This document shows, piece after piece, positions 33,962-46,967 of a DNA stretch of 64,000 nucleotides. Numbering within the stretch: position 1 is the first letter of the stretch; each line of letters opens with the position of its first letter. Origin of the DNA: Erodium maritimum (taxonomy: Eukaryota; Streptophyta; Magnoliopsida; Geraniales; Geraniaceae); assembly GCA_963921825.1 (NCBI GenBank), contig OY997591.1, positions 45,653,825-45,717,824 on the forward strand, written 5' to 3'. The notes under the pieces are model-generated. The model saw nothing but the letters and a program-made list of their open reading frames with translations, was not told where the DNA came from and did no database searches. The translations under genes were made by a program, and so were the position numbers.

Positions 33962-36732
33962 TGTCACGCCCATAATCAAGTTTTGACCGGATCTGAGACG
34001 GGAACTTAAAACAATAAATAATAAAGTAATTTAAATAAGAAAGAGGGTTTCAATATCAATTTAAAACACCGAACATCCACACGAGTCAACAGATCGGTAA
34101 GGAAAATGATAATAAACGAGTCAAAACAGTAAATAAAAATTGTACGTCTCTAGACACTAGCCAAAACCCTCGCCAGCTCCCAAGCTCCGAGAATCCTGCT
34201 AGTACTGGTCCCACTCAACACCTGAAAAACAACAAGGTAAGGAGTGAGCTTTCGCCCAGTATAGAAAGTAGTTAAGGTAATGAACATCGTCTCACCACCA
34301 CGAGTAACCGTCCAATTAGGGCATACTAGTTAAGCACAACTAATTGCCGAACCGGGGTTCATAGCCAAACTTACAACACACTCAAACGACCGCTTTCACA
34401 CAATAAAACTTTAACCAAACAGCATACGTATCACACACCAAAGCAACCAGCACACGTCCCATACCGTAGTCCCCGAACTCGGTCGGCTGTACACAGCCCG
34501 ACTCCATCATATCAAACCGGAAAGTCAATGTATCATATCGGATTGCCCCTCAGTCCAGAGGAGACACATACGTCTAGGCTACCGGAAACATCCCTAAGGG
34601 GACACATATCATCGGAGCTCTCGGAAATGTCCCCAAAGGACAATAGATCATCGGGGTAGAAACACGACACCTAGTGCCAAACACGACCCGTAGGCCCAAT
34701 ACGACCTGCAGGCCCAATACGACCCGTAGGTCCAATCACAACCGTCGGTCTAGATGCCCTACACCGGCATACCCCCTTGATGTAGGCATCGTACCGGAAT
34801 AACACACCGGGGGACCGCGCATATGTGGGACCACATCGTCGGCCTAGGTACTGCCCCACACCGGCACACCCCCTCGGTGCAGGTACCTTACCGGAATACA
34901 ACTCCTCTTGGAACACACATCAAGATAATATCACGCATCGTAATGCCACAGTTCAAACACGGCTCATCAAGCCCAACAATCTTACCACAGTTACACGACA
35001 CGTCGGTCTATCACTCACCCGACCATATCACAACCAATGATTCAATCCTAACAGTCACAGCACACTTGCCCACCCATAGCAACAAGATGTTACACCGAGT
35101 ATAAACTTATTAAGACTCTCACACAGCGATTATAACATGCATCAAGCATCTCAATCAGCACGCAACCCTAAGGCTCGACATGGCCATTCTACCAGCACGG
35201 CAATTTCCCAAGTAAAGAAAGCAGTTATTTTGGTGAATCACATCCTACATGTTACTAAGACTCGTCCGGTTATTTAGTAATCGAAAGCGGTTATTCTAAT
35301 GAATCACATCCTATGTGCCAACTAGGACCTTTCCGGTTATTATTATTGCCTAAACATGCATACTAGTAACTTTCCGTAATTAAACCGGTATTCGCTACTT
35401 TCCCTACCTCAAGATGAACACAACAGCTACGTCTCCTAGCTGCTGACGTCAGGGCCTACCTCCGGTCTTCTCGGGCGAAGTCCAAGTCTGAGGTTAACAG
35501 GTAAGGTTGATATCAGTCCCGGCACAGTCCAAAAGTCCTTTAAATTGTCAATTTAGTCCTTTAAAGCTCCGTTTTAATTTATCCAAATTAATTTATTTAT
35601 TTATTAATCTGCCCGACCCAGATCCGAAAACCATACCCGAATCCGACCCGAATCCAAAAACCATACCTGAATCCGACCCGGATCCGACCCGGTCCAGAAC
35701 TCAGACGCGACCCGACCCGACCCAGAACCGACCCGGACCCGGCTCCAGGCCCGACCCAGACCCGGTCCAGACCCGAGTCAGACCTGGTTCGGGCCCAAGT
35801 CCAGAACGCAGTCCAGAGACCTGGGCCTGACCCAAGGCCCAGTCTGGATCTGGCCCGAGACTCGAGTCCTGGCCCAAGGCCTATGTCTGTCTGGCCCAAT
35901 GGCCTGTCCTGGCTCGGTCTGAGCTGGAGACGAGGACGGCGATGCTAGGGTTGCTCCGGCCTCCGTCGACGGCGTCAGGGACGCCCGAAGGGCAAGCAGA
36001 ACTTGCCGGGAGGGGCGTCAGGGTCACGATGTGGCGGTGGCAGGGACGGTGGTGCCTGGAGCGCGACCCAAAGCCTCTACGTCTCTGATCTGACGAAGGC
36101 GTGGGTCACCGGCGTCGTTCCGGCTGAATCCGTCCACATCGAGCTCATCTCGGTGGGTTTTCAGGCAAGGCGAGGTCGGGGAAGAAGAAGAATAGGGCGA
36201 GGGAGGCACGAACCGTGCGTTTCCTCCGTCGTCGGCGTGGTTCGAGCTCGGGAAGACGAGCTCGAACCACGCCGACGACGGGGCTCGAGGGGTTCTCGGC
36301 GTCCGTTCCTTTCTCAGTTGACGGCGGGGCTCGATTTGTGAACGGAGGCGAAGGCTACGGTGATGGCGAGGCTGGGTGCGAGAGAGAAGGAGAGGAAGAG
36401 CGGGAGAAGGATCGAGAGAGCGAGAGAGAGAAACTGAAGATGAAACGTCTCGGGAATAGTGCGGCGCGAGGAAGAAGAAAGGGGAATAGGATTTTGTCCG
36501 AGTTGGGCTTCTCGTGGGTTGGGCCTAGCTTCGCGCGGTGTGGGCTTGGCCCGTGTCAACGAGCTGGGCCCGGTCCTCTGACCAGCCTAGTTTGGCCCAA
36601 GTCCTTCTTTCCCTTTTTTTTATTTTCTTTTATTTTGCACTCGTTCCAATTTTCCACCCCGTTTTCCAACCACGACGTTTCAATCGACGATTTTAAAGTA
36701 TTTAATTCTTTTACACCGGGGCGGTCTTTACA
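33962..36732 (-). mobile_element. Solo LTR 2 of the same Ty3/gypsy family
   Basis: 2,771 bp, TG...CA ends, and exact 5-bp duplication CTTGT at 33957-33961 and 36733-36737. It is inverted relative to the plus strand. The segment 35282-35310 (minus: GATTCATTAGAATAACCGCT) is the uninterrupted counterpart of the site where a LINE-like element entered the LTR at 58117. A GC-rich irregular array of CCGACCC/CCAGA words fills 35610-35900. Confidence 0.9.
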
Positions 36733-37951
36733 CTTGTACCCACCCCTCTGCACTGGGATGACTTCTTATGGTTTCGAGTTATCCTGGAAGTGGATAGGCC
36801 ACTCCATCGTCGGTTCCGACTCTAGTTCCCGGTTCATTTGGAGCCAACAACTATATGCCTGCAATATGAGAGGTTGTCGGGTTTCGCCGTTCGATGCAGA
36901 AGACTCACTCATCGTATACAGTCCTTCCAACCTCTCATCCCGGGAGTGGACAAAGAGGAGGCTCGATTTAACGACTCTCTCCGGGTCTAGACGAGTGTTG
37001 ATAGGGAGTAGCTACTCGAGACGGAGTGGGGAATACCCAAGGAAAGAAGGGCGCCCTCAATGGAGGATTTCCTGACGTCTCTCACATTAGGACCCAAGGG
37101 GATTGATATGATACATGGAAGGACTCTTCCCCTCCTTCCATATTTCTTGCATTATTCAGGACGGGGGAGTTTTGTGCGAAGACTTGTGACTTGGCTAAGG
37201 AGGATCCCACGGGGATGCCTATAGTTTTTCAGTGGGCGCGTCTATAATTGTTAGACGGGACATACGAGATGGAAAAGACCCGTGAACTAGCTAATGAGAG
37301 TCAGGAGGATGACCGAGAGGCGTGGGAGGGAGACATTTGCTACATCAAAAGGAGCCTCATATAGTTACTAGCACCTTCTTTGGGAGGCTCATGGGAAATC
37401 AGGGGGATTGAGTGTCAAACGCTCAAAGGTTCTGAAGGCAAATGGGCAAGGCAAGATGGGGCAGTTCTACACTCGAACATACCAGTTGAAGCGGGCCCTG
37501 CACTTATCAGGTATCCCAAGCACAAGTCATCGGCTTGTGGATGAAGAAGGGGATGACTCTAACCAGGTGAGGCATGCTAAACAACCCCACTAGGAGCCGT
37601 GAGCTGTCACAGTGCTAGGAGTAGAAGGTTGGAGGCTACCCCTCATGATTCAGGGCCGGTTTTGCATGTTGTGTCTTGGAGAAGCAAGAATAAATCACAG
37701 TTGTTCCCTCGTTTTAGTTTGTTGCATTTTATTTCAGTTAATTTACTTCAGGTTTTCATTCTGTCAAGGGTAGGAAGTAGCAATTATTTATTTTTGTCTA
37801 AGATAAGAATTAGACTACTTCAACAGATTCAAGAGCGTCAGATCACCTACGAGAATCCTGAATTTATTATGGTACTCGAAGCTTTTAGCCTTATCTTTAT
37901 AATGTTTGGTTGACATGATTAATTCAATTTCCTCGTCGCCTATTCCAAAAA

Positions 37952-38805
37952 GAAACATTACATTTTTCAAATTCATTTGTAAAAGAAAGAAGGTATTTGA
38001 TGAATATAATATTTTTTTCTAAAAAAATCAATTGGACCTAGACAGAACGTCTCATGTGGAGGAGCGTAGCGAACTTTAAGTTTTGGAATCTCTTTCTATT
38101 TGTTATGGACGATAGCAACTTTAAATAAGATAAACATGTATGGTTAAATTTGTTTGGTCGGAGCCCTACCCTCACAATATGTTCCATATCTAATTAAGAA
38201 ACAGTGTCACCAACGACTAAACAAAACAATGTTTCTTGACTTGATATTTTTAGAAAGAAAAAAGAAGCAATAGCATGATGAATTGTTTCGTGCTTCAACT
38301 TTTAGAGTGCTTTGGGCCTTGTTTGTTTGCTTGTGGGAAAGGTCCTTCCATATTGCTTTACAATGTCCATTACTGTTCACTTTTCAATTGGGTTCACCAA
38401 AAATTTCCTACCTTTCCACCTAAAATGGTGACAAAAATAATTGGACGACATGGATAAAGTATGTATTTAATGCTGGCAGTGTAACATAAAATAAAAATTA
38501 TTTTCCGTCTGCAAAACTGGGTTCATCACAGAAGTTCTGTAAAAACAGCTGCACAAGTATCATTATTTTCCACAAAATTACAATGACGTGAACTGATTTA
38601 AGAGCAAAATAAAAGTGAACAATGAACTTTCCTGTCTACAACTTTCATCTGATAAAATGAATGACGGCATTAACAAAAGAATACATCGGGAAATTGCTAT
38701 GTTTCTTTGCAAGGCACACAAAAATAGTGATCTCTATACAATAAACAAAAAGGGAAAAAATAACGAATTCCTCTTTGAACAAGGTTACCTTAAAGATCTG
38801 GAATG
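37952..38805. other. Intergenic region and probable CSI1 3' UTR
   Basis: AT-rich; no supported gene. The part near 38500-38805 on the minus strand directly follows the CSI1 stop codon and is probably its 3' UTR. Confidence 0.5.
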
Positions 38806-41800
38806 TTACTTGTTAGACCACTGAAACTCTATTTCAAGATTCCGGGAAGGCCCGCTTTTGCTTTCAGGCAGCAGTGTGTACTCTCCGGCAACTGCTCCCA
38901 GCATTACTACCCGATCAATCTGGATGGTTACTTTTCCAAATGAACTCTGATAACAAGAATGTACTTTCATTTCAGATAAAATGAGGCTACAATTGTATTT
39001 GTACATTCACTTGAAAGATAAATTCAAAAGGAAACTAAGTTTGCTTACCTTGCCCATTTTGCTCTTATTCTTGCACGAGATGTGAAGCTTCTGACCTTTT
39101 GGAGGACTCTCAAAGGACCAGGCAAAGCTCTCATCCCATTCGGGATTAGGACCAGTTGATACAACCTGAAAGGGCATACAAAATCAGTGCTCTACTGATG
39201 ACATAAACTTTTCCAGGGATTTTCCAGTTCAATTCTAAACTAGTTTCAAAGATCAATTCCGAACTAATGTCAGCCTCAAAAGCATTTATAAATATGGGCA
39301 TTTTCAAAGCCGGTTGGTTGTTGCCTAAGGGTATAATATTCCGAAGAAGAATAACAAAATGAAAACTCTGGGTGACAGTTTTTTTCTCTTGAATATCCAT
39401 TTTCTACCAGTAAAGTAAGTCATTATAGCATCTGATTCATGGTGAATGAAATAGAGGATAAAAGGATTAAATATCATGGAGATGACGATTTTACCTTTGT
39501 TTGCCTAGGTGGAGTGTTGCCAAGTGTAAGTTTGCAAAAGACACTGGGGTTACCCACTGACTGTTTCATATTGTTGCCGCGCTTGATTATGACCACTAAC
39601 GTCCCAGGCAAACACTGCAATAAGAATTCTGCCTTCTCCTGAAAACGAGGTGGGCCAGACTGGATTAAGTATTGCAGCAAGGGAATGGCATCTGCAGCAG
39701 CAACTGACTGAGCTCTAGAAACCTCAGCAGGGCATGCCGACCAAGCTTGCCTCAGAAGAAAAAGTGTATCCAAGGCAGCTTCTTGAGTTGCTTCCGAACC
39801 AGTCTTCAGGGATGTAACTAGATGAGGGATGCTCAGTGTTGCAGGCTCCGTAGCTCTTAGGCGCGGGAAGTTACTGAAGAGCGAATTCAGAGCTTTCAGA
39901 TATTCGTCATTCACCGTTCCAGTAGCCCATAAATCCTTTTCAACAGCGGCTGCAAAGTCATATTTAATAGTCATGAGAAAAGTGAAACCTATTTCAACAT
40001 TTGGTATGCGTAGGTGAATAATCTGGTTTTATCCTACATATAATGTGTAAGCCTTAGAATAAGCTGATGTAAAATGGCTAAGAAAAGCAAGTCTTAGCAA
40101 TAAAATCTGAAATATTTTAAATAGTTATAAATGCTGAAGTAACAACCTGCACTAAGCAACAACCAAGTTATCACAAACTAGAGGGAGCAGATGAGTTGTG
40201 TTTCATGATAGAAATTTGTTCCACAAATCCATCTTTTTGCTGGAGGGAGCATAATAGAGTGCTTACCAGTTATAGCTCTGACAGTCTCGGTAGAAGCATA
40301 TTCTTGAATTGTGTGGTTTGAAAATAGAAGTTTTATAAACATGGCAGCCTGAATGGATGTCTCTGGATCACTCGAGCCAATTAGATCCAGTACAACCTGA
40401 ACACCACCAGCCTCAGCAACTGCTCTTCTATTTGACCGACTATACATTACGAGGTTTTGTAAAGCGCATATAGCAACTACTTTCATTTCTTCTGTAGGTT
40501 GGTCTTCCAGCACATTCACTAGAGCACGGCAAGCATTGCCAGCTTCAGAAGTTCGAGCAAGACTCTCATTTTGGAACAGATCGCCAAGAGCCAAAGTTGC
40601 CAGTAATCTAGCTTGCTGGGCTTGGGTTTGTGGATCCAAGAGGTACTGAGACAATGGTAAGATAGCAGATTTAATGGCTTTTGATTCTCTAATCTTTACA
40701 TTGTGCAGCAACACTTCCAGCAGCCTTGCAGCACTTTCCTCACACTGGTGGCTTCTAAGAAGTTCCAAAAGAGCCTCTATGGCACCGCTTTCAGCCATTG
40801 CTTCAGCAGTGGTTGCATCATCACTTTCCAACACCAGAAGAGCGTTCAGTGCACCAACCACTGTGCTTTCTAAGCCTGATCTAAGCAACCTTACCAATAC
40901 AGCAACTGGAACTTCCAGATAAAATTCAGAACTAAATTGCAGAATACTGGCCAAAACAGAAGCAGCAGATTCCCAGAGGGCATGAGGAAGTGATGGATCA
41001 GCTTGCAATATTACTTTAGACAGTTCATTCACACCACCCTCTTTCACAATTTCATTTGGCCAAATGAGTGCAATACTCACAAGAGCCTTTACAGCTCTCT
41101 GCTGTAATATGTGTATGCCAGAATCAAGAACACGAATGAGAGGACCAATTACTTGTTGTATCACTTGATCCTTCTGAAGATATTCTTCCAAGAGCAGATG
41201 TGATAGAAGCTCAGCAGCCAACTGTTGCACTGCTGGAGCTGGAGAATCAAGTAAGGGAATAAGTGGTTCGATAGCCTGGTGAGAAGTCAGAGAATAGTCA
41301 GCACGGCACTGTGGATGCTCTAATATATTAACAAGAACCTGCAATGCACTGTGTTGCCCATCAGGCCCAAATTCTGGCCTTGTCAGCAAGGAGAAAAGGG
41401 GCTCAACCACTTTCGCAGCTGATTGTCCCTTAGCAATACTAGCATTATTGGTCAATATACGGAGCAGCTCCGCAAAAGCAGCACAGAGAAAATCTGGTGC
41501 ATCATGGAGGATATCGAGTACACTTTCAATTACCCCAGCTTTAACCATTTCCATTTTACAAGCAGGTCTGTCTTTCCCTAGTTTCACGAGAGCTCTGGAA
41601 ATTGCCTCATGCAGTATGTAGTTCCGACCATAGAGAAGGCCAACAAGAGGAACAACAGCTCCATGTGCAGCAACAAGTTCTGCTAGTTGCTCGTCATCTA
41701 CAAGTTTGTCTAATGCATGAACAACAGATTGTTGAGCAGGATTGAACTCAGTAACAAGAAGAGAGACCAGAGGCTCAACACAGCGTGCAGCTGCTACCGT

Positions 41801-44800
41801 AGATCTGATTCTTGTATTCCCAAAAAGAACACAACACAACTCTGCAGCATCCCCTTTCAGATCCATTGAACAATTTGATGAAAGGATCCTGCAAAGGACG
41901 TCTACAGCATTCATTTCAACATCTGCGACTGCAAGGGCTCTTGAAGGGTTTTCACTCAATAACCTGACCAATGCAGCAATAGAAGCATGTTGCTCCCTCT
42001 CCAAACCAGTATTAAGAATCTCCACCAAGGGTTGAACAGCCTGCCGAGCAGATTCTGCATTTCTAATGTGATCAGCACAAAAAAGGCTCTCTAATGCTTT
42101 AGCAGCACTGTACCTTGCACCTCTTCCACCTAAACGTAGTACTGCAACAAGTTGACTCACAGCACCAAATGCAGATTCGTGTCTCCTTATCTCGGCACTG
42201 CTAAACAGAATTCCTAACAGATCCGTAGCAGCTTCCTCAGTTGCATCTTGTGGGCCAAGTGAAAGGTACTTGGTCAGTGCTTCCAAGGCTCCTGATTCTA
42301 CCATTACAATCTTATTTGGTGGACAGTCTTTTGCAAGTTGAGTCAGAAGACCAAGAGCTAAAAAAGGTGCTCCAGGACGATCTGGCATTGGTTTTAGTAG
42401 ATCTACTAAGGCGGGTATTACTTTCCGGGAAGTTGCTCCAGTCCTTATGTCATCAACTCTAAATAACCTCTCAAGGGCAACTTGCTCAGGATAACGAGGC
42501 AAAGCAAACTCCTCTGACAATTCCAGAAGATCATTTATGTCAATATCAGCACAACCAAGCAAGGTAATAAGCCCACCTGCGGCCCCAGAATTTGCAACAG
42601 ATAACAGAGTTCCTCGGCTACCATTACAGACAAGACTTGCCATTGCTTGAGCAGCAAAATATCTGTTTGCTGACTCCTCGGATTTCAACAAATTTGCAAG
42701 TACAGGTATAGATTGCATTGTTTCAGGTGCTCGTATAATGTCTCTATCTTGAAACAAGATTGCAAGCAGTAAAGCACAAATCCAAATGCTACCATCTTCT
42801 CTATCATCAATCTATACATATTACAAGGCAAGAGCATAAAATTGGTTAAATTACAACATGAGTATGTAGAGTAGGTAGATGATGACACTGCTGTACAGAA
42901 GAGTAAGCAGGTCCACTGGAAAAAAATATTAGTTTCTGGATCTAAAAATATGTCAAGCACTAGACACATAATGATCTTTTCAAAGGGAAAAAATGATAAT
43001 TTGGAACAAAAAAAGTTGCATACCTGAGCATATTGAGAAAAAGAATGTGAAATTTTGTCATTGAGGACTTCAAGTGCTCCCCCCTCCATGATAGCAGATT
43101 TACTCTTTTCTTCGTGACATGCAAGAACACACAATAGCCATGTAGCTAAATTGGTTCCATAAATAACGGATGTGACTGTGTTAAAGTTTCCAATGCTGAC
43201 TTCTTCATTAACATTCCTGTTAATGCTAATCCCCTCCCCTTCATCATCACCTTGATCTCCTAGCGTGGAACTAAGCATTGCAACAAGAGACTGAATAAGA
43301 TGGGTGCATGACTTTGACTCATTAAGATCTTCCACCACTCTCTGGGGGTTAACTTTTGCAGCACAAACAAGAAGTGCAGCTCCCCCAACCTTGATCTTTA
43401 GGTTTGTGGAGCTGATCAACCTCCTGGCGGTTGATGTGATACATTCAGGAGCCCTAGCAATAGTATCTCCTAAGACAATAGGCTGATCTCTGCAAAGTCG
43501 TGATAGTATTTCAATAGCCTTATCCTGTAATGAGGGTGTTGCATCAGCCAAAGATGAGACTATTGGGATTATGCTTTTCGGATATTCAGCCAGAACCGCC
43601 CAAGCAGGTTTCATTTGTCCACTAGCCTTTTCTGACCTTGACAAAATAGCAAGAGCATTTAGTGCCTCCGCTGTGGAAACAGTTCCACTGTTGGAGGATT
43701 CAAGAAAAGAGACTAATGCAAGAACAGTTCCAGCACGATTTATGCAATCAGTCAAAGCATAATCAACTCGACGAGAACGGAGCAGGCGAGCAATTGCTGC
43801 TGCTGCAAGAGTCTTCCCAGTTGACGTTCCTTCACGCAAAACTCTAGTGGCAGGCACAATTATTTCTTCACTAACAGCTTTTTCTGATACTTCTATGTCC
43901 AAAATAAGATTTGCCAGTGCACATGTAGCCTGCTCTGCAACTTCCAGAGCAGGAGAATTAGCTAGCATAACTAATGAAGATAGTGCATCTCTAGCAACGG
44001 CAGCAACATCCCTGTTTTCTTTAATAGAAAGAAATATCGCAGAAAGGCACCATGAGGACGCAGCTAAAATGTTATCAGATTCCACATTTAGCAGCTTCAT
44101 CAGTGACAAGAGTGTTTTAACAGCAATGCTACTTTCCCGCAAGTCCTTCCTGGAACTAAAAATTCCAGCTAGAGCCGATGCAGACTTAGCCTGAGTTTCC
44201 TCCTTTGTAGAGCTCAGAATTTTAATCATTGTCTCAATTGCATCATTTGCAGCACTACCTTCATGAAGTATATCATTAAGGGGGGCCACCGAAAGCAAAC
44301 TTTTAAGAGCGTCTAAAACATAGACTTTGGATTCAGGTAGATCACTGGTTAATAATGCAGTGAGCTGACTGATGGTTGCCGTGTCAGATTTATGTATTAG
44401 ATGATTCAATGTCTTAGCTGCAATTTCTTTCCCATTTGGACTTCCATTCTTCAGGAGCCATAATAAAGCAGGAACAGCATCAGCACTTTCAACACATTCA
44501 CGTATGTCTTCACTGTGGTTGCATAGGTTCCGAAGAATTGTCGCAGAGTCCTCCTTAGCTCTAACTGACCCTGTCTCTAGAATCTGAACAAGTGGAGGTA
44601 TGCCACCGGCAGCAGTGATAGCCCATTTACTTTCGTCATTCTCATCAGATAGAAGGCAAAGCAATGCAACTGCACATTCTTGTTGCTGCTCTGAAGAAAG
44701 CCCAAGAAGAGAAATCAAAAGTTGCACTCCCTCTCGACCTTGAAGCGCTCGCCATAGACTACTTTCGTCATTGCAAAGTGTGAGAAGAGCTCTTACAAGC

Positions 44801-46958
44801 TCATCCTGGACTTCGTTGGTAGCCATTGTTATCAAACCAACCAGCAAACGTTTTGCGTCAGAGTTCTCAAGTTTTGTTGATAGTGTGGAATTCCCATACA
44901 AACTAGCCAGTGCTTCTATAGTACGCTCCTGTACAAGGAATTGTTGTGAGTGGGGTTTGAACTGCTTAATTAAAGTCTGCTCAACAGCAACAGGATCTGA
45001 TGCCCTTGTAGATTCTGCTTTATTATCATATATCATAAGTGCTGAAGCCAGAGCACCTAGTGTATCAGAAGACTGAGCAGATGAAGTGCATGATTCAAGG
45101 CTTTGACCCAGGCTTGAGATCACATACGACAAACCACCAGAAATGTTAGCAAGTGCGCACATTGCATTCTCCTGCAATGCTTGAGCATCCTCACCTTGCA
45201 TGAATTCTTTTGAAGGAGCTATAGTGGCATTAATCAAAACAGGAATACCACTTGAATTAGCTATCTCACGCCTTGCTTCTTTGGACTGCGCAGAGAGAGA
45301 CTTAAGAGCTCCTGCTGCTTCTGCTCTAACAGAAGCTTCATTACCAGATCCCAGTAGTTTTAGGAGTTGTTTTGTAGCCTCTGCAGCCAACACTTTAGAG
45401 CAAACAGACGCATCCTCCATCATCATACATGCAAGAAGAAAACACACATTCGCTTGAGTGCTTGGTTGTCCTGTTGTAAGCAGTTTCACAAGTATATCAA
45501 CCCCTCCAGCTTGTACTGTTGCAAACCAGAACCCCTCAGTACTGCTAGAGAGGTTCTTCAATGCTCCAGTTAATAAGTTATCAACCAAGTTTCCAGATTT
45601 ATGCCCATTTTTTAGTTGCCCCCAGAGCACTGGTACAACTCCTTCAGTTGAAAATATTTTTGAGCCAACATGATCCTTAGCACCACCCTGAGAAACAGCA
45701 TAAATAGTCTTAGCAGCTGCAATTTGACCTTCAGCTGAGCTGGACTTGAGAAGACCAAGCAACGGAGGAATGCATCCCCCGAGTAGAACTTTTAACTTAA
45801 GTTCATTCTCCTTACAGAGGGAACCTAGAACAATAGCAGCCTGAATCTTCACTCCGAGCGATCCTGATCGGAGAAGAGAAACAAGTACTGGAACAGCCTG
45901 AGAGTGAGACCCAACGGCACTGAAAGCATTTTCACGTGTATCAATAAGCTCAAGTAACTGCCTCAGAGAATGTTCCTTCTCTTGAAGAGACGAAGAACTC
46001 TGCCGCAACTGTTCAATGCATTGGGCAACACTGGCTAATGTCCCATCTGGATCCTCCATGCTACTAGTACGATCTCTGCAAAGAATATGAGGATATATCA
46101 AATAAAAATGAGTATTTATAACTAATATTCTTTTCCTAAATTAGGGTGGAAGGACTGTTGGGAGGTCAGTGTACAGGACATAGTGACAGACATGAGATAG
46201 GCTCTAATTTCAAAAATAAACTCATTTTATATAAAATAATAAGGGTTGCCTATTACTTAAAACCTAGTATAACATTCAATGAAACACCATATAGATCATA
46301 AAATGATTGGAGTTAATATTATTTGGTAAGCATAGTTTTATTTAGTCAGCATGAAAAGGCAACATCACTTGTCTGCATTCATAAAACTTTTTTCCATCAG
46401 TATCATAGCATGGCTAATCAACTTCGCATAGGAGATAGGGGTGTTCAGGGACGGGTCACCCGCCCACGAAACTAACATTCTAATCCACACGCAATTTGCG
46501 GATTGATGGTCATGAGATCTGTCACCCGCCCACGAAACTAACGTTCTAATCCACACGCAAATTGCGGATTGGTGATCATGAGATCTGTCACCCGCCCGCG
46601 GAACAGTATTTTTTTACCGATCTCATCTGCTTGGATTCCAGATGGATAGTGGGTGACCGGGTTAACCCACATATGTCCAATTTTAGGTTTTGCTGGGATT
46701 AATTTTCTTGGAGGTTACATAAATCAAGCAAAGCACGCTTGTCATGTCCATGTTCACACTACCCAAAAAAAGTGAAACCAAATAAATTAAAAATCAAAGT
46801 TGTATCAGACTAGCAGTTGGGCAAGTGATTTATGTTACAAATCATGGCTTGAGACCAAACAAATGTTTACTTCAGTTACATGAATAATTTTGGAGTTACC
46901 TCAAACCCATCTTCATATGTGGAGGGTGGGGCTGTGAATCTTGAAGTTTTGTTTCCAT
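38806..46958 (-). CDS. CSI1: CELLULOSE SYNTHASE INTERACTIVE 1 (armadillo-repeat and C2 protein)
   Basis: Coding exons on the minus strand: 46958-46900, 46075-43024, 42811-40267, 39949-39495, 39165-39049 and 38946-38806. All have GT-AG introns and matching phases, giving 2,122 residues. The sequence [20 protein letters not shown] near residue 29 and the KMGLRDR lead-in are diagnostic of CSI1/POM2. Nearly the whole protein is armadillo repeats. The last three exons form a C2 domain ([36 protein letters not shown]). CSI1 links plasma-membrane cellulose synthase complexes to cortical microtubules. Arabidopsis CSI1 is about 2,150 residues with an extra N-terminal segment; here I start at ATG 46958-46956, because the only upstream exon seen (49018 onward) does not join in frame. 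The gene looks intact. Confidence 0.93.
46433..46660. repeat. 66-bp tandem repeat in a hAT-like insertion, CSI1 intron
   Basis: GTCACCCGCCCACGAAACTA units start at 46455, 46521 and 46587 (the last partial). They lie just inside a TAGGGGTGTTCAGGGACGGG sequence at 46436 that resembles a hAT terminus. No matching right end or 8-bp duplication was found. It sits in the intron between 46076 and 46899. Confidence 0.5.
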
Positions 46959-46967
46959 ATTCTTATC

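Larger units (their letters stand above)
33040..37951 (+). mobile_element. ORF2-less LINE interrupted by solo LTR 2
   Basis: The leader precedes an ATG at 33080 (MDVHSSSSSSS). A DUF4283 segment lies at 33600-33840, and after the LTR a 3' part (36738-37951) ends in an A run. Net length without the LTR is about 2.1 kb, close to the ORF1-only LINE at 24566. No endonuclease or reverse transcriptase was found. The ends are approximate. Confidence 0.5.

Noticed and set aside
36215-37075. A 286-codon plus-strand frame
   Set aside because: It starts antisense within solo LTR 2 and runs across its end at 36732 into LINE sequence. It has no recognisable domain, so it is a chance chimera of two transposons.
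41742-45673. Plus-strand frames inside CSI1
   Set aside because: They are antisense shadows of the CSI1 exons with no domain of their own.
46433-46660. A complete hAT element in the CSI1 intron
   Set aside because: Only a left-end-like sequence was seen. No matching right terminus or 8-bp duplication could be found.
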